Source: DATHTS01 sp965219305
GTDB lineage: Bacteria > Acidobacteriota > Blastocatellia > Pyrinomonadales > Pyrinomonadaceae
NCBI GenBank assembly: GCA_965219305.1
Contig: OZ244725.1
Location: 1,612,001-1,676,000 of the forward strand
DNA length: 64,000 nt
Reading direction: 5' to 3'
Under the pieces are notes generated by a model. That model made no database searches, was not told where the DNA came from, and saw nothing but the letters and a program-made list of their open reading frames with translations. Position numbers and translations under genes: made by a program. Shown here one piece after another: positions 50,541 to 58,607 of this stretch. Each line of letters begins with the position of its first letter. Position 1 is the first letter of the stretch.

Positions 50541-51659
50541 ATGTCAGCAGTTTTAGAACAAACGGATTTAGCAATCGAAAATTATTTAACGATGAGCGAC
50601 GAGGAAATCTCGGAACGCATCGAGGCGGCGCGTGAGGAATTGGGAGAAAAGGTCGTCATTCTCGGTCATCATTACCAGCGCACCGATGTCGTCAAACACG
50701 CGGATTTGACGGGCGATTCTTATCAATTGTCGGTTCTCGCGGCAAACACGAACGCCGATTATATCGTCTTTTGCGGCGTTCATTTTATGGCGGAATCGGC
50801 GGATATTCTCGGCAAACCTTCGCAAAAAGTCATCTTGCCCGATCTCGGCGCAGGATGTTCAATGGCGGATATGGCGACGATTGACCAAGTTGAAGATTGT
50901 TGGGAACAGTTAAGAGAAATCGGCGTTGTCGGCGGCGATTCGAAGGTTGCGCCGATCACTTATATGAATTCGAGCGCGGCGATCAAAGCCTTTTGCGGGC
51001 GCAATGAAGGCGTTGTCTGCACGTCGTCGAACGCGATTCCGTTGTTTGAAATTTATCTCAAGGAATTCGATAAAATGCTGTTTTTCCCCGATCAGCATCT
51101 CGGCAGAAACACGGGCGCGAAGTTCGGAATTCCGCGCGAAAAGATGGTTTTGTGGAATCCTTTTGAAGAACTCGGCGGCAACACCGTCGAAGAATTGCAA
51201 GCGGCGAAAGTAATTTTGTGGCGCGGACACTGCTCGGTTCACGGGCGTTTCAAACCGTGGCACGTTGATAAAATCCGCAAAGACGTTCCCGGCGTGAACG
51301 TCCTCGTGCATCCCGAATGTATGATCGAAGTCGTCGAACAATCGGACTTCGACGGCTCGACCTCGTTCATCATAAAAACCGTCGAAAACGCGCCCGCCGG
51401 TTCAAAATGGGCGATCGGCACGGAAGTAAATTTAGTAAATCGTCTCGCCGAAAAATTTCCCGACAAAGAAATCCACCTGCTCGCGCCCGATCTCTGTATG
51501 TGCGCGACGATGTACCGCATCTCGCCGCAATCTTTGGTATGGTCGCTGGAAAATCTCGTCGCCGGAAATGTCGTTAATCAGATAAAAGTTGATGATGAAA
51601 CGAAAAAATGGGCGAGCGTTGCGCTTGAGAGAATGATCTCGATGTCGGAGAAGAAGTGA
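50541..51659 (+). CDS. nadA: Quinolinate synthase
   Basis: The 372-aa 4Fe-4S enzyme shows VVILGHHYQRTDVVKHAD and TGDSYQLSVLAA, and three cluster cysteines in the regions YIVFCGVHFMAE, FCGRNEG/VCTSSNA-type loops and DLCMCATMYRIS. HCSVHGRF and VLVHPEC are also conserved. It condenses iminoaspartate with DHAP to quinolinate for NAD synthesis. NadB and NadC are not in the window. Residues 319-361 are duplicated at 55461-55589. An in-frame ATG at 50514 is possible but has a hydrophobic extra segment. Confidence 0.94.
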   Translation: MSAVLEQTDLAIENYLTMSDEEISERIEAAREELGEKVVILGHHYQRTDVVKHADLTGDSYQLSVLAANTNADYIVFCGVHFMAESADILGKPSQKVILPDLGAGCSMADMATIDQVEDCWEQLREIGVVGGDSKVAPITYMNSSAAIKAFCGRNEGVVCTSSNAIPLFEIYLKEFDKMLFFPDQHLGRNTGAKFGIPREKMVLWNPFEELGGNTVEELQAAKVILWRGHCSVHGRFKPWHVDKIRKDVPGVNVLVHPECMIEVVEQSDFDGSTSFIIKTVENAPAGSKWAIGTEVNLVNRLAEKFPDKEIHLLAPDLCMCATMYRISPQSLVWSLENLVAGNVVNQIKVDDETKKWASVALERMISMSEKK

Positions 51660-51676
51660 AATTTTTTTTATCAAAT

Positions 51677-51713
51677 ATAAAAAGCCGGCATTCTGTAATG
51701 CCGGCTTTTTATT
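51677..51713. terminator. Strong bidirectional terminator between nadA and the BNR gene
   Basis: The arms AAAAGCCGGCATT and AATGCCGGCTTTTT (about 51680-51692 and 51697-51710) form a perfect GC-rich stem with a 4-nt loop. A/T tracts flank both sides. It sits 20 nt after nadA and 30 nt after the convergent BNR gene. Confidence 0.92.
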
Positions 51714-51742
51714 TCGATTATTCCTTTGTTCGCAATCTGTTG

Positions 51743-54697
51743 TTATTGAATCGGAGTCAGTGTCAAATCCGGTACGTCGTTGTTAGCAGTTAGGACCTGC
51801 GGCGTAAATCTATACCGTTTATGTTTGACGCTGATCGTGTAGCTCAAACCGCTCGGCACATCTTCAAACTTGAAATGTCCGAATGAACTGGTTTGTGCCG
51901 TTCGCGTTTCTCCGTTTGAATCGGTCACAGTTACAGCAGCATTGCTTAATCCGAAACCGCTGGCAAACGCTACTCTGCCTTCGATTGTCACTCCTGCCGC
52001 CGTCGGTGCGAACAATATACTTTGATAAACGCCGCGCCCGTAAGTCGCCGCCGTAATGCTGTTTGTTGCTACAGTCGGTGCATCGGGCTGATCCGATGAT
52101 TCGTCGAATTTGATACTTTCTTTCGTCAAAGGATTTGTATTATTTAACGATGACGGACGGCTAGTAAAAGTGCCGTTAACATTCGTAGTGGCGAGCCGCA
52201 TTACGATAACCGGCGGCAATCCGTCGTTGTAATTGTTGAAGGTTGCGCCAGAATCGAGCGAACGGAAAATTCCGATGTCCGTGCCGATGTAGAAGGTCGT
52301 CCGAGTGACCGGATCGGTTACGAAATCGTTGACCGGAATATCAACCGAAAAATTCAGCCGCGTGATTACCGCGCCGTAAGCGGTTGATCTGAGAACGTGA
52401 TTCGTCGTGCCGAAACCGGAAACGGTAATATATGCGATTGACGGATCGGTCAAATCCATTTTGATGCTCGTGATAAAACGATCTCCGCCGACGGCGGCAT
52501 TTAAAATCGCCGAACGATCCGTAAATGTCTGACTGCCGGGTTGTCTAACCCAGAACGCACCTTCTTCGGAGCCGGTGTAAATCGCCGGAACGCCGCCGTC
52601 CGCCAGTTTTTGCACTGCCATCGCATTAATTACGTCCGATCCGCCTTTGGTCAAATCCTGCCCGTTGCCGTTTGCCGGATACGTCCAAGTGCCGGTTGTC
52701 GTTCCGCAAGTGGTGCAGACCGCCAGCGTTTCCGTGCCGACATAGAGCGTCGCGTCCGTGCCGTTGCTTTCCGCCGGTGGATAGAACGAAATACGATGCC
52801 CGGTCGAAGGATCGGCGAGATCAACCGATTCGTTAGCACCGCCGCCGACTGCCGTTTCGACGTTATCGAAACGCGAGAAACTGCCCTTTGTGCTGTTGAC
52901 GTATAAGCCGGTGAAATTCGGCGCGATCAAACGATTTCGCCCGCCGTCGCCGCCTTGAAATTCCTTCCAGTTAGTGCCGGTCAAACGCCGTTGTGTGCCG
53001 TTGTCCTGCGCGCCGACGTAAATTTTATCCGAATCATTCGGTTTGACGCTCAAACCGATTGCCTGATCCAGCGACAGTGTGCGATTTAGATTTTTGGTAA
53101 AAGTCGCGCCGGAGTCTAATGTCCGCGAAACGCCGCCGTCGTGGGCAGCAAAAAATTGCGCGTTGTTGGTTCCGACAAAGGCTAGCTGCTGCTGATCGGC
53201 GTGAACTTTCGAGCCTTGCTCCGTCACATCGTATTTCATCGTTCCCGCATTGTAAGTGAACCCGTTAGTCAGGTTAGCGGTGGATGCGATGGTACTGCCA
53301 TTGTTAGCATTACTATTATTGATGACAAATTTGTAAACATCGCGCGAACCGACGAAAAGCGTAGTGTTGTTTGAAGGATCGCCGACCAGATAGGTGTTGT
53401 AACCGAACTGCGCGGGATCAATCTGGCTCGCGGTCAGGTTGATTGTTGTATAAGTTAAGTTCTCTGAGGGAGTTCCTTCATTATCCCTGATGACAACCAG
53501 CTTCAAATCTGCCGGAACCGCCGGAGACGGAGGGTTATTCGATACGTCAACTGCGCCTTTGCCGCCGTAAAGGTGAAGATAGCGGCTTGAAAAACTGCCG
53601 ACGGAAATACGATAATCCGTCGCGGTGGTAAAGTTCGGCAGATTAGCATTCGTTCTCCGGGTAAAAGTTGCTCCGTAATCTTGTGATTTGTAAAATCCGG
53701 GTGTCGCTCCCGTCCCGCCGCCGATCACGGTCGCATATATGACGGATCCGGTAAATGTTATCCCTCCGTCAGCGGGTCGGTAAATCGCATCGGAAACCTT
53801 GCCGTCGAGCGTTTTCGTCCACGTTACGCCGCCGTTGGTCGAACGATATAATCCCGTATCGAAAGTCAATGCCGGAACATTTCTGGCTTGATTGGAAGGT
53901 TCGCCGCGCACCACGAAAAGGATGTTCGGATCGGTCGCATTAACCGCAATTTTGAGACTGAAGCCTTTATCGGGAAGTCCGGTCGTGTTGATCTTCGTCC
54001 ACGTCGCGCCGGAATCGGTTGATTTCAAAATGCCCGTGCCGAAATAACCGTTGTCGCGGTCGCCCATCGCCGCGTAAACAATGGTCGGATTCGACGGCGC
54101 AAAGGCGATTGAACCGACCGCCAAATCAACCTGATTATCCGAAACCGGAGTGAAAACGACCTGACTGCTGTCGGCGGCAAGCGCATTGGTCGAACGCCAG
54201 ATGCCGCCCGTCGCCGTGCCGAGCAAAACGATGTTGCCGTCCGCCGGACTGACGGAAATCCAGTTGATGCGCCCGCTGGCATCGCCGTAAGCCGCTGTGC
54301 TGAGAAACGAATCAAGCGGCATCGGTCCGACCTGATTCCAGACGGCAGTCGGCGCAGATTGTCTTTCAAAAATTGGCGGCGAAATTGTGTCGGCTTGATC
54401 TTTGGCACTTTCACGCGCCCGTTCGGGAATTTCTCCTAAACCGAAAAGTCGCTGTTTCAAAAACCAACTGGTTCGTTCGATAGCGTCTTTACCTTCTTCG
54501 CCATCTTCCGTTTCGCCGAGATCGGCTTGACGCAGATATTCCCGTTTTTCAGAATGTTCCGAATCGGAAAGCGAACCGCCGATTTGGGATTTTAAAACAA
54601 TTCCGGCAAAAACTGCGCTCGTCGTTACTAATATAGCAAGCAGAATGTATAACTTAGCTATATTTTTCATTTTTGTATTTCTTGATGTATTTTTCAT
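51743..54697 (-). CDS. Giant secreted BNR/sortilin-like beta-propeller protein with C-terminal Cna_B domain
   Basis: The 984-aa protein has an N-terminal membrane/signal segment (YILLAILVTTSAVFAGIVL). Repeated S-x-D-x-G-x-T-W or -F Asp-box motifs follow (STDSGATWTKINTTG, STNGGVTWTK, SQDYGATFTRR, TLDSGATFTKN, SLDSGATFNN), typical of sortilin/BNR propellers. A carboxypeptidase-regulatory-like domain ends it (VTIEGRVAFASGFGLSNAAV to the C-terminus). It is probably a surface glycan- or protein-binding factor. Its ATG overlaps the stop of the zinc-ribbon/HTH-like gene (ATGA). It lies as cargo between nadA and a fossil of the nadA 3' end, in the opposite orientation to nadA. Confidence 0.88.
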   Translation of the reverse strand: MKNTSRNTKMKNIAKLYILLAILVTTSAVFAGIVLKSQIGGSLSDSEHSEKREYLRQADLGETEDGEEGKDAIERTSWFLKQRLFGLGEIPERARESAKDQADTISPPIFERQSAPTAVWNQVGPMPLDSFLSTAAYGDASGRINWISVSPADGNIVLLGTATGGIWRSTNALAADSSQVVFTPVSDNQVDLAVGSIAFAPSNPTIVYAAMGDRDNGYFGTGILKSTDSGATWTKINTTGLPDKGFSLKIAVNATDPNILFVVRGEPSNQARNVPALTFDTGLYRSTNGGVTWTKTLDGKVSDAIYRPADGGITFTGSVIYATVIGGGTGATPGFYKSQDYGATFTRRTNANLPNFTTATDYRISVGSFSSRYLHLYGGKGAVDVSNNPPSPAVPADLKLVVIRDNEGTPSENLTYTTINLTASQIDPAQFGYNTYLVGDPSNNTTLFVGSRDVYKFVINNSNANNGSTIASTANLTNGFTYNAGTMKYDVTEQGSKVHADQQQLAFVGTNNAQFFAAHDGGVSRTLDSGATFTKNLNRTLSLDQAIGLSVKPNDSDKIYVGAQDNGTQRRLTGTNWKEFQGGDGGRNRLIAPNFTGLYVNSTKGSFSRFDNVETAVGGGANESVDLADPSTGHRISFYPPAESNGTDATLYVGTETLAVCTTCGTTTGTWTYPANGNGQDLTKGGSDVINAMAVQKLADGGVPAIYTGSEEGAFWVRQPGSQTFTDRSAILNAAVGGDRFITSIKMDLTDPSIAYITVSGFGTTNHVLRSTAYGAVITRLNFSVDIPVNDFVTDPVTRTTFYIGTDIGIFRSLDSGATFNNYNDGLPPVIVMRLATTNVNGTFTSRPSSLNNTNPLTKESIKFDESSDQPDAPTVATNSITAATYGRGVYQSILFAPTAAGVTIEGRVAFASGFGLSNAAVTVTDSNGETRTAQTSSFGHFKFEDVPSGLSYTISVKHKRYRFTPQVLTANNDVPDLTLTPIQ

Positions 54698-54993
54698 TTT
54701 TTAATTTTCTTGAGAGTTTCCATATTTTTTTTATATTCGTCGGTGTTGTTACCGAATGATTGAAGACATATCAAACCGACGTTTTCGTCCGTTTCGGAAA
54801 AATGAATTTCACCGGCTTCGACCAGACGATAAATCGTGCGGTAACTGATGCCGAAAAATTCTGCACCGACGCGCTCCGAAATCATCTTGCCGCCGCATTG
54901 CGGACAATCAACTTGTTCACCGGCGGTAGTGTGACGGATAACGAATTCTCTTTTCGTCTTGATGATTATTTTGGTCTTTTTTTCTAATCTCAT
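54694..54993 (-). CDS. Small zinc-ribbon/helix-turn-helix-like protein
   Basis: The 99-aa protein has a basic N-terminus (MRLEKKTKIIIKTKREFVI), a CPQCGG knuckle, and a putative helix-turn-helix: MISERVGAEFFGISYRTIYR with LVEAGEIHF, reminiscent of MerR/excisionase-type DNA binders. A Lys-rich tail follows. It is coupled to the giant BNR gene by a 4-nt ATGA overlap, so it may regulate that gene or act as a DNA-binding factor of the inserted segment; both are inference. No integrase is nearby. Confidence 0.65.
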   Translation of the reverse strand: MRLEKKTKIIIKTKREFVIRHTTAGEQVDCPQCGGKMISERVGAEFFGISYRTIYRLVEAGEIHFSETDENVGLICLQSFGNNTDEYKKNMETLKKIKK

Positions 54994-55460
54994 TGTTTAG
55001 AGTTTGAAATTATCGGTATCTCCGATTCATTTAACTTGCTGTGCGGGATTTTAATGAAACCCATCTGCAAAGTCCTGATAAAAAACCGGAAATTTTTCGG
55101 ATAAAATTTCGGATAGTGTAACGCCCAACAAATAAAAGAGTTTTACGAATTTTCCTGATTCCGGCTTGACGTAAAAAAAACGCCGTTTGTTGCCCGACGA
55201 CGAAATTATTCCGCTGTTAACGGACAATCCAAAGAAACGCCGCCGCCAAAAAGGGAGTTTCAACGTGCCGGATTATTTCGGCTGTTTTGATTTTTGCCGC
55301 GCCCGAATTTGGGACGCATCGCGCATACATTTATAAAGTCAATCGAATATGAAATCAACCGAATGCCGTTCTGACATCGAAAATCGCGGCGTTTTCCGGT
55401 CTGCCCGGACGCGAACAGCAGAACACTCACCGAACTGGTTGAATAATGTGAACTAAATTT
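54994..55460. other. 467-nt gap without a convincing gene
   Basis: Short open frames exist on the minus strand (for example 55051-55263), but they lack an RBS and recognisable protein features. The sequence is of mixed composition and may be degraded coding DNA. It ends exactly where the nadA fossil begins, so it belongs to the inserted segment. Confidence 0.4.
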
Positions 55461-55589
55461 TGTATGTGCGCGACGATGTATCGCATCTCGCCGCAATCTT
55501 TGGTATGGTCGCTGGAAAATCTCGTCGCCGGAAATGTCGTTAATCAGATAAAAGTTGACGACGAAACGAAAAAATGGGCGAGCGTCGCG
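55461..55589 (+). pseudogene. Displaced copy of the nadA 3' region
   Basis: These 129 nt align without gaps to 51495-51623 (offset 3966), with only 4 mismatches, all synonymous (TAC/TAT, two GAT/GAC, GTT/GTC). They encode CMCATMYRISPQSLVWSLEN onward to WASVA, NadA residues 319-361. Similarity then stops abruptly (Leu-Glu-Arg in nadA, Trp-Ser-Asp here), 12 codons before the true stop. It has no start signal and is non-functional. Confidence 0.93.
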
Positions 55590-55710
55590 TGGTCTGACAA
55601 CAGAAGTAAAAAATCGAATCGTTTCCAGATCAGTCGGACATATTTTAGTTTACAGAAGATTCTCTGATCTGTTTCTCTTAAATCCAGATTTTTTTTACCA
55701 TTTTATTAAC

Positions 55711-55750
55711 AAAGGAAAAGGCGAAGATTAAAATCTCCGCCTTTTCCTTT
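55711..55750 (-). terminator. Terminator after the 116-aa gene
   Basis: A long stem has outer arms AAAGGAAAAGGC (55711-55722) and GCCTTTTCCTTT (55739-55750). Pairing continues inward with one mismatch to a very short loop, giving about 19 bp. It is located 2 nt after the stop of the minus-strand gene. Confidence 0.8.
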
Positions 55751-55752
55751 GT

Positions 55753-56103
55753 TTACTTATCTTTATTATTGTCTTTCTTGCGCGTCAATCCGGTTTTTCG
55801 TTCGGATTTTCGGACGCGCCCCGTGCCTTCGTAAAGTGCGCTGTCTTCGCCGTAGCGTTCGTCTCCGGCGATGGCTTTGGCGATCTTTTTTTCCATTGCC
55901 AGATTTGTCTTGTCGGTGTCGCGCACATTGTTTCGCGCCGCCGTCAATTGTTGTTCCAGACTTGCGACCGTCGCCCTCGCATCGCGTGATAATTGAACCG
56001 CCGCCTTATAATCGGCGAGCGCAATGCCGTAAAATTCATCTGCCGCCGCGTGTGTTTCCCAAGATTGTTCCGTTTCTTCAAGTTTTGCTAACCCTCTTTT
56101 CAT
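55753..56103 (-). CDS. Small helical protein of unknown function
   Basis: The 116-aa protein starts MKRGLAKLEETEQSWETHAA, then has ADYKAAVQLSRDARATVASL and EQQLTAARNNVRDTDKTNL. This predicts one long amphipathic helix or coiled coil with a Lys-rich tail (RKKDNNKDK). There is no signal peptide or membrane segment. A dedicated strong terminator follows, supporting expression. Similar small helical proteins occur near structural or phage-derived genes, but I cannot name a family. Confidence 0.6.
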   Translation of the reverse strand: MKRGLAKLEETEQSWETHAAADEFYGIALADYKAAVQLSRDARATVASLEQQLTAARNNVRDTDKTNLAMEKKIAKAIAGDERYGEDSALYEGTGRVRKSERKTGLTRKKDNNKDK

Positions 56104-56257
56104 TTTATGTATTTACTCTCCTTTTTATAAGATTTCCGACTCAAATTCTGAATCAGTTTATTCGTGCCGGTAAATATGCGACGATAAAAACCGAACTTTT
56201 TGCGAAACTTTTTCAAATTTTGTCTTATTTTTTTAAAAAGAAGCCTTTAAATTAACA

Positions 56258-56400
56258 AAAGATGGCTTTACATCGGGCAAAGTAAAGCTTACATCAGTCA
56301 AAAAAGGCTTTACATCGGGCAAAGTAAAGCTTACATCAGTCAAAGTAAAGCTTACTTTGACTGATGTAAAGCCATCTTTCATCAAAGTAAGCTTTACTTT
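56258..56400. repeat. Nested direct and inverted repeat cluster
   Basis: A 39-nt unit (GGCTTTACATCGGGCAAAGT... to CAGTCAAA) occurs at 56264-56302 and 56306-56344. An inverted version follows from 56345 (GTAAAGCTTACTTTGACTGA, then TGTAAAGCCATCTTT). The middle forms a near-perfect palindrome of about 20-nt arms (CTTACATCAGTCAAAGTAA against TTACTTTGACTGATGTAAAG). A third degenerate piece (ATCAAAGTAAGCTTTACTTT) lies at 56380-56400. No coding frame explains it. Confidence 0.85.
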
Positions 56401-56609
56401 AGCCAAAGAAGCCTCTTAACGGATAAATGTAAAGACATCTTTTGTAAAATAAAAGACCAAATTCCCGAAAGAAGACGAATAACCGGCAATTTATAAAGCG
56501 TTTCAAATACACGCTTTAAGATACAACACCCGCCCGGCTTCGCAATCGTCCGGTAAACTGAAAGTCTTTGAAAATTAAACAAAACAATATAAATCGCGTA
56601 GCGATGATC

Positions 56610-56759
56610 TGAGTTTAGCCGTGTAATTTATTGCACGGTAATAAATACAAAATTATTATGCGTCGCCTCAGCGATGGTCGAATTATCTTCAATTGTCACT
56701 GACGCGACAAAAAAATTCGCGTTCTGCATTCCGTGCAATAAATTACACGGCTAAACTCA
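56610..56759. repeat. Perfect 29-nt inverted repeat, REP-like
   Basis: The arms at 56610-56638 and 56731-56759 are exact reverse complements (the left arm begins TGAGTTTAGCCGTGTAATTT and ends TTGCACGG). The 92-nt interior contains further short pairs around CGTCGC/GCGACG. Flanking GCGTAGCGATGA and GTCGCTCTGCGACA resemble the loop motifs. No transposase is adjacent. It is distinct from the tripartite-arm family. Confidence 0.88.
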
Positions 56760-56824
56760 AAATGTCGCTCTGCGACAAAGAATTATTTTTCAATTGATCT
56801 GAATTTCGGCTGCAAAACACGCGC

Positions 56825-56981
56825 TCAATCTTTTTCGTCTCCCGCTTCCTTCGCCTTTTCTTCGAGCATTTGTTGAATTTCCTCAACGCTCAAATCCCAA
56901 TTTTTCCGCGCCTTTCTTTAAGAATGGGACAAGCGCGTTGACGGCACTTGCGGCGATGATTGCGATGGTTGCGGTTTCCAT
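56825..56981 (-). pseudogene. Frameshifted small membrane protein gene
   Basis: The minus-strand ATG at 56979-56981 begins METATIAIIAASAVNALVPF followed by LKKGAEK, a membrane-helix-like start, and stops at 56883 after 32 codons. In another frame the downstream part reads NWDLSVEEIQQMLEEKAKEA and ends GDEKD at TGA 56825. A one-base change in the A-run near 56910 would join them into about 51 residues. It is either a decayed gene or a sequence error. No family is recognised. Confidence 0.45.
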
Positions 56982-57076
56982 AATAGTTCGCCTTTTAAGG
57001 TTTTTCGGAAATTTTGGCATATCTTTTGTTTCATACAGCTTTTAACGTTATCAAACAGACAGAATTTAAAAGAGAA

Positions 57077-57107
57077 AAAGAGTTCGAGCAAAAGATCGAA
57101 CTCTTTT
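57077..57107 (-). terminator. Terminator of the pilin operon
   Basis: The arms AAAAGAGTTCGA (57077-57088) and TCGAACTCTTTT (57096-57107) form a perfect 12-bp stem with a 7-nt loop. They are followed on the minus strand by T-rich sequence, 52 nt after the pilW stop. Confidence 0.85.
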
Positions 57108-57158
57108 TTATTATATTTCGATTAACAATTTTGTATCGAAATTGTCGCGTGTTTTTGG

Positions 57159-58568
57159 TTAACCGTCGCCTCGTCCCGGTCTCGGAGTCGGAGTCGGTGT
57201 CGGTGTGCGCGGCGGTGTCGCCACGGGTGTCGCCGTCGGTGTCGGCACGGGTGTCGGTGTTCGGACGGGAGTCGCTGTTCCAACCGGTGTCGGTGTGGTG
57301 ACCGGAGTCGGTGTTGCCGACGGACTCGGTGTCGGCGGCGGAACGGGTGTCGGAATTGGTGTCGGCGTTGGTGTCGGTGTTACGACGGGTGTCGGTCCCG
57401 GATTCGGAAGCGTAGTGTTTCCGGCGTTATCAACCGGAACGGGTGCTTCTAAAAATTGTATATTCCGCACACCGACCTGTGTTGCGCCGTCAACTCTTTT
57501 TTTTGTGCCGTCATTTAGAGCATAAGCGGTTTCAGCGACGATATACGGTTCGATAATTCTGACTCTCGCCGATTGATTTAATTCCAACTGCTCGGCGGGC
57601 TGTTCCATAATCACTCCCGCCGCCGCCGGTTTTAACATATAACGAAATTGCAGATCAACGATATGTTCGGCGATTACGCTGTCAACAAAACTTTTACTTT
57701 TTATGCCGAATGCGCGTCGAACGAGTTTGCCGTCGGTATCAATAAAATAATGAACGATGGCGACGCGCAACAAAGTTGCCGTGTCGCGGTTGCGGTTGGT
57801 AGCAACACCTAAAGGTCCGGTTACGCCGTAACGGTTTAAGCCGAAAGCGTCTCCTTCTTCCCACAAAATGCTGTTGGTCGAAGTATCAACCGACGTTATC
57901 ATTCCGAATGAACCCGTTCCGCCTCCGGTAATGTAATAAATTTCCCCGGTTGTGAAATCCCCGATTCTCGACGGCGGAATGTTTATTTTTCCCGTGTCGT
58001 AATTACTGCCGCCAACCGGAACGTCAACGGCGGCGAACGATGGATCAATCGCTAAAAGCGTTATGCGATCCGATGCCGTTTGAACCTTTGCCGCCGGATT
58101 GATATTCGGAATACTGACATTCGCCGGGAGATTATTGTCCGTAATTATCGAACCGATGTTGACAAAGCCTGTGCCTAACGGATCAATGTCCGTGGCGGTT
58201 CTGACGGTGAAGTTGCTTGTCACGAAATTCGTCGGCAGCCATATATTTGAAACGCCGCGCAAACCGTCGCCGACGGTCAAAATGTCGCGCGTGATAAATT
58301 CGTGTGAAGTCCGCATATTCTGTGCGGCGGAAGTCATCTCGAAATTCGTGTTCGCCGTCGAAATCGTCCCGCGCATCAAGGTAAAAACCGCCGCTAAAAT
58401 AATGCTCATCAAGACGATGACGATTAGCAGTTCCATCAGCGAAAAACCGGATTGATCAAAAGATGCAGAATGAAGGACGAAAGCCGAATCAGGTGATTTG
58501 CTTTCAATTATTACATTTGAATCCGTTTGTTCTAATTTTTGATTATCTGTAGAAATCGCTTCTCTCAT
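57159..58568 (-). CDS. PilW-like type IV pilus minor pilin with Thr-Pro-rich tail
   Basis: The 469-aa prepilin has a class III signal, QSGFSLMELLIVIVLMSIIL. The leader is long (about 40 residues before the Gly), so a later start is possible. A PilW-like region follows (TNFEMTSAAQNMRTSHEFI). Residues from about 395 are a low-complexity Thr/Pro tail (PTPVVTPTPTPTPIPTPV and similar) ending in GRGDG. The tail's DNA is built from short GGTGTCGG-type repeats (57176-57410), prone to length change. Minor pilins prime pilus assembly. It is the last gene of the operon. Confidence 0.82.
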   Translation of the reverse strand: MREAISTDNQKLEQTDSNVIIESKSPDSAFVLHSASFDQSGFSLMELLIVIVLMSIILAAVFTLMRGTISTANTNFEMTSAAQNMRTSHEFITRDILTVGDGLRGVSNIWLPTNFVTSNFTVRTATDIDPLGTGFVNIGSIITDNNLPANVSIPNINPAAKVQTASDRITLLAIDPSFAAVDVPVGGSNYDTGKINIPPSRIGDFTTGEIYYITGGGTGSFGMITSVDTSTNSILWEEGDAFGLNRYGVTGPLGVATNRNRDTATLLRVAIVHYFIDTDGKLVRRAFGIKSKSFVDSVIAEHIVDLQFRYMLKPAAAGVIMEQPAEQLELNQSARVRIIEPYIVAETAYALNDGTKKRVDGATQVGVRNIQFLEAPVPVDNAGNTTLPNPGPTPVVTPTPTPTPIPTPVPPPTPSPSATPTPVTTPTPVGTATPVRTPTPVPTPTATPVATPPRTPTPTPTPRPGRGDG

Positions 58569-58607
58569 TTCTATGTTTTCTCTTTTCTTAAATTCATCCG
58601 CCTTCTT

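Noticed and set aside
54694..54993. Classified as a true excisionase with a partner integrase
   Set aside because: No integrase or att-type short core was found; only an HTH-like resemblance can be supported.
55051..55263. 70-codon minus-strand frame (MKLPFWRRRFFG...)
   Set aside because: Composition and lack of RBS argue against a gene; it may be degraded coding DNA.
55260..55496. Minus-strand frame over the nadA fossil
   Set aside because: It is a shadow of the displaced nadA segment with no RBS or domain.
56394..56582. 62-codon minus-strand frame
   Set aside because: It runs into the nested repeat cluster and has no recognisable protein features.
57205..57525. Plus-strand Gly/Val-rich open frame
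   Set aside because: It is the antisense of the Thr-Pro tail of PilW; repeat DNA gives open frames on both strands.
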